Of a DNA stretch of 64,000 nucleotides, positions 62,043 to 64,000 are shown piece after piece (positions within the stretch are counted from its first letter, which is position 1; each line of letters opens with the position of its first letter). This DNA is from Pedobacter lusitanus. Lineage in GTDB: Bacteria; Bacteroidota; Bacteroidia; Sphingobacteriales; Sphingobacteriaceae. Location of the stretch: the NCBI RefSeq assembly GCF_040026395.1, contig NZ_CP157278.1, positions 4,216,001 to 4,280,000 on the forward strand, given 5' to 3'. The notes under the pieces were generated by a model. That model saw only the letters and a list, made by a program, of their open reading frames with translations. It was not told where the DNA came from and made no database searches. A program made the translations under genes and the position numbers.

Positions 62043-63120
62043 TGGTATCTCCATGCAGACCATCTTCAATAGCTTTGTTCACTTCTGCCAATGGGTAAAA
62101 TGACATCATTTTATCTACCGGAAACTTCCCGTCAAGGAAAAACTGTACCAGGCGCGGAAGAAAAACATCGGGATTACAATCTCCCATCACACTGCCCATC
62201 ATTGTTCTGCCTCTGACCAGACCAAAGGAATCTACTTCTATGTCCGTGCCCTGAGGCAACAGGCCGGTAATGATACAGATCCCTTTTTCTCTGATGACTT
62301 CCATTGCGGTATGCATTACTTTTTTAACTCCGGATGATTCAAATGAGTAATGTGCCCCGCGGCCATCAGTCAGGTCTTTAATCATCTCCACAGGAGATTC
62401 TTTACTTACATTAATGGTATGCGTAGCACCCATTTCACGGGCGAGTTCAAGTCTTCCTTCATTAATATCTACGGCAATAATCATAGAACAGCCTGCAATT
62501 TTTGCAGCCATTAATGCACTCAGGCCAACAGCTCCGGTACCAAATATGACTATACTGGTTCCTGCTTCTGGTCTCAGGGTATTGAGAATTGCCCCTGATC
62601 CGGTCATAATCCCACATCCAAACGGAGCCAGGTATTTCAGATCGGCCTCCTGAGGTACTTTAATCACACTGCTCTGGTCGGCCACGCAATGTGTAGCATG
62701 GGAAGACTGGGAGAAAAAATGACTGTGTACCTCTTTACCATAGCTGTCATGTAAACTTACACTGCCGTCAAGCCTGCTTCCTCCAAAATTTCTGGGCATA
62801 TGGGTAAAACAGTAGGGAGTAAGTGCTTTACGGCACATTTCGCATTCACCACAGGAACCTACACTCAGGATTACATGGTCTCCCGGCTTTACCTTGGTTA
62901 CTTTACTCCCTACTTTTTCAACTATGCCGGCACCTTCGTGTCCTAAAACTATGGGCATAGGCACTGGCAGAAACTGATCTATAACATCTACATCTGTCCG
63001 GCAGATACCGGCTGCTACTATCTTTACCAGAACTTCGTTCTCTCTGGGCTCGTCAAGGGTCAGGGTTTCCAGAGTAAGTGGTTTACCTTTTTCGGTAGCT
63101 ACTGCTGCTGTAATATTCAT
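62020..63120 (-). CDS. zinc-dependent alcohol dehydrogenase, NAD-binding
   Basis: 366 residues, medium-chain class. Catalytic zinc ligands: Cys in AAGICRTDVDV and His in LGHEGAGIVEKVGS; structural zinc Cys cluster GECEMCRKALTPYC; Rossmann motif IFGTGAVGLSALMAAK. It resembles the aryl-alcohol/benzyl-alcohol dehydrogenase branch (XylB/AreB type). It oxidises alcohols to aldehydes with NAD. Its 3' end overlaps that of the AraC gene by 23 nt on the opposite strand. With GMC and pirin it forms a cluster for alcohol metabolism. Confidence 0.92.
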   Translation of the reverse strand: MNITAAVATEKGKPLTLETLTLDEPRENEVLVKIVAAGICRTDVDVIDQFLPVPMPIVLGHEGAGIVEKVGSKVTKVKPGDHVILSVGSCGECEMCRKALTPYCFTHMPRNFGGSRLDGSVSLHDSYGKEVHSHFFSQSSHATHCVADQSSVIKVPQEADLKYLAPFGCGIMTGSGAILNTLRPEAGTSIVIFGTGAVGLSALMAAKIAGCSMIIAVDINEGRLELAREMGATHTINVSKESPVEMIKDLTDGRGAHYSFESSGVKKVMHTAMEVIREKGICIITGLLPQGTDIEVDSFGLVRGRTMMGSVMGDCNPDVFLPRLVQFFLDGKFPVDKMMSFYPLAEVNKAIEDGLHGDTIKAVLTM

Positions 63121-63159
63121 GGTATCAATGCTTTTAGTAATTCAAAAATTAATGATACC

Positions 63160-63167
63160 CAAAATTA
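63160..63167 (-). promoter_or_regulatory. -7 box of the alcohol dehydrogenase gene
   Basis: CAAAATTA reads TAATTTTG on the - strand, matching TAnnTTTG, 40 nt before the ATG at 63120. An inverted repeat GGTATCA (63121-63127) / TGATACC (63153-63159) lies between box and start, and may be an operator. Confidence 0.4.
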
Positions 63168-63314
63168 CGGGGGATAATGTTGCTGGTAAATGGCTAAAAG
63201 TCCGTAACTGTTGTCAATTTGTCTGTTTTGCTATTTGTACTGGTATTATTGTAGCTGTTTTGTGAAATTGATGCTGTTTAATGCTTAAATTAAAACGATT
63301 AGGCTATATTTTAC

Positions 63315-63322
63315 TAGTTTTG
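63315..63322 (+). promoter_or_regulatory. -7 box of the GNAT gene at the right end
   Basis: TAGTTTTG fits TAnnTTTG. The ATG at 63327 lies 5 nt after it, so transcription would begin at or next to the start codon (leaderless). The -33 box is not obvious. Confidence 0.35.
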
Positions 63323-63326
63323 AAAT

Positions 63327-63788
63327 ATGGAACAAATTATAATCAGAAAAGCGGCCCTCAGTGATCTGGATATACTTCTTCAATTTGAACAGGGGGTGGT
63401 AGAGGCTGAACGCCCTTTTAATCCTACATTGAATATTACAGGGGTTAATTACTATAATATTTATGAATTAATTACTGCGCCGCATATAGAAATGCTTGTT
63501 GCGGTATCGGGTGATGAAGTGGTCGGATCGGGTTATGCACGTATCGAAAATGCAAAACCTTATCTTAAATTTGATCGTTATGCCTATTTAGGTTTTATGT
63601 ATGTTGCGCCCTCGCATCGCGGAAAAGGAGTTAACAAGGCAATTCTTGCAGGGCTGACAAGCTGGTCTAAAGCACAGGGAATTACTGAACTGAGACTGGA
63701 AGTTTATCTGGAGAATGATATTGCTGTTAAAGCCTATGAAAAAGCTGGTTTTACAAAACTTTATGCCCAGATGAGAAGGGAGATTTAA
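63327..63788 (+). CDS. GNAT N-acetyltransferase
   Basis: 153 residues. IIIRKAALSDLDILLQFEQGVVEAERPFNP at the start, YLGFMYVAPSHRGKGVNKAILAGLTSWSKAQGI (about 90-122; the acetyl-CoA loop RGKGVN), and LRLEVYLENDIAVKAYEKAGFTK at the C-terminus are standard GNAT. The substrate is unknown. It is followed by a lipoprotein gene after 35 nt. Confidence 0.93.
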   Translation: MEQIIIRKAALSDLDILLQFEQGVVEAERPFNPTLNITGVNYYNIYELITAPHIEMLVAVSGDEVVGSGYARIENAKPYLKFDRYAYLGFMYVAPSHRGKGVNKAILAGLTSWSKAQGITELRLEVYLENDIAVKAYEKAGFTKLYAQMRREI

Positions 63789-63823
63789 GCACATACCTGA
63801 CCTTTGAAAATATACCTTAATTA

Positions 63824-64000
63824 TGAAATTATCTTTAGTTGCCGTTGCTTTATTAATTCTCTCAGCCGGATGTAATCAGCAAAATGAAAAAACCAGGAAC
63901 TATGTGCCAAGGGTTTTAACACAGAATGAAGTCTTTAACGATTTTCCAAAGGATGCATCGGACTCTATTTCTGTCGTAAAAATCAGTGAACCGGGAGAGG
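63824..64000 (+). CDS. lipoprotein, N-terminal part (cut by the right edge)
   Basis: 59 codons are visible. The signal MKLSLVAVALLILSAGC with lipobox LSAGC (Cys17) marks a lipoprotein; NQQNEKTRNYVPRV follows. It lies 35 nt downstream of the GNAT stop on the same strand and may be co-transcribed. I do not recognise the family from this part. Confidence 0.8.

Overview
The window looks like a chromosomal segment of an AT-rich Bacteroidetes bacterium, most likely from Sphingobacteriaceae (Pedobacter or a close relative). The basis is: promoter elements of the form TTTG-N(17-23)-TAnnTTTG; few Shine-Dalgarno sites; secreted proteins with signal peptides ending in ...AQ; sigma/FecR/TonB-receptor gene sets with STN, carboxypeptidase-regulatory-like and DUF4974 domains; and families typical of this group (DUF4249, DUF5686, DUF6266, M57 metalloproteases). 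No rRNA, CRISPR array, transposase, integrase or phage gene was seen. Two identical tRNA-Asn genes are present.

Layout. 1-5.3 kb: the start of a CocE/X-Pro-dipeptidyl-peptidase-like hydrolase (cut by the window edge), a GtrA-like protein with a GT39 (ArnT-like) glycosyltransferase, dihydrolipoyl dehydrogenase, and a secreted protein of unknown function. 5.3-12.4 kb: a TetR-TolC-adaptor-RND multidrug efflux operon with a second TetR gene upstream. 12.5-16.3 kb: murB, an ECF sigma factor, a two-gene carotenoid unit (lycopene cyclase domain protein and cytochrome b5-like protein), and a PfkB kinase. 16.5-19.2 kb: two tRNA-Asn genes each with a terminator, a short ORF that looks like the amputated start of a membrane AraC-type regulator, and two secreted proteins, one built of 90-residue tandem modules. 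19.2-24.1 kb: a sigma/FecR pair driving an unusual STN protein that has surface repeats and no TonB receptor, then a sterol desaturase with a DUF6134 protein. 24.6-31 kb: an outer-membrane barrel, a DUF5686 protein, an acyl-CoA dehydrogenase and a lipoprotein. 30.3-35.5 kb: a canonical sigma/FecR/TonB-receptor/DUF4249 set. 36.3-42.7 kb: a giant alpha-2-macroglobulin-like protein with an intact thioester motif and an embedded SusC-like segment. 42.8-49.9 kb: a PAS sensor lacking a kinase catalytic domain, DUF5996, DUF2024-YggS-amidotransferase, a CAP lipoprotein and small proteins. 50.1-54.6 kb: two paralogous M57 lipoprotein metalloproteases flanking a nuclease-A-inhibitor-like gene, a universal stress protein, a 75-bp perfect palindrome and a DUF6266 gene. 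54.7-64 kb: a GntR/MFS unit, catalase with a thioredoxin-like partner, a pirin/GMC oxidoreductase/AraC/alcohol dehydrogenase cluster, a GNAT acetyltransferase and the start of a lipoprotein.

Taken together, much of the window concerns the cell envelope and stress: efflux, outer-membrane import, secreted proteases and their inhibitors, oxidative stress and alcohol oxidation. The most unusual items are the 75-bp palindrome between two divergent genes, the alpha-2-macroglobulin with a SusC-type insertion, and the sigma/FecR system attached to an STN-plus-surface-repeat protein instead of a TonB receptor. Family names come from recognising motifs by eye; no database search was possible.
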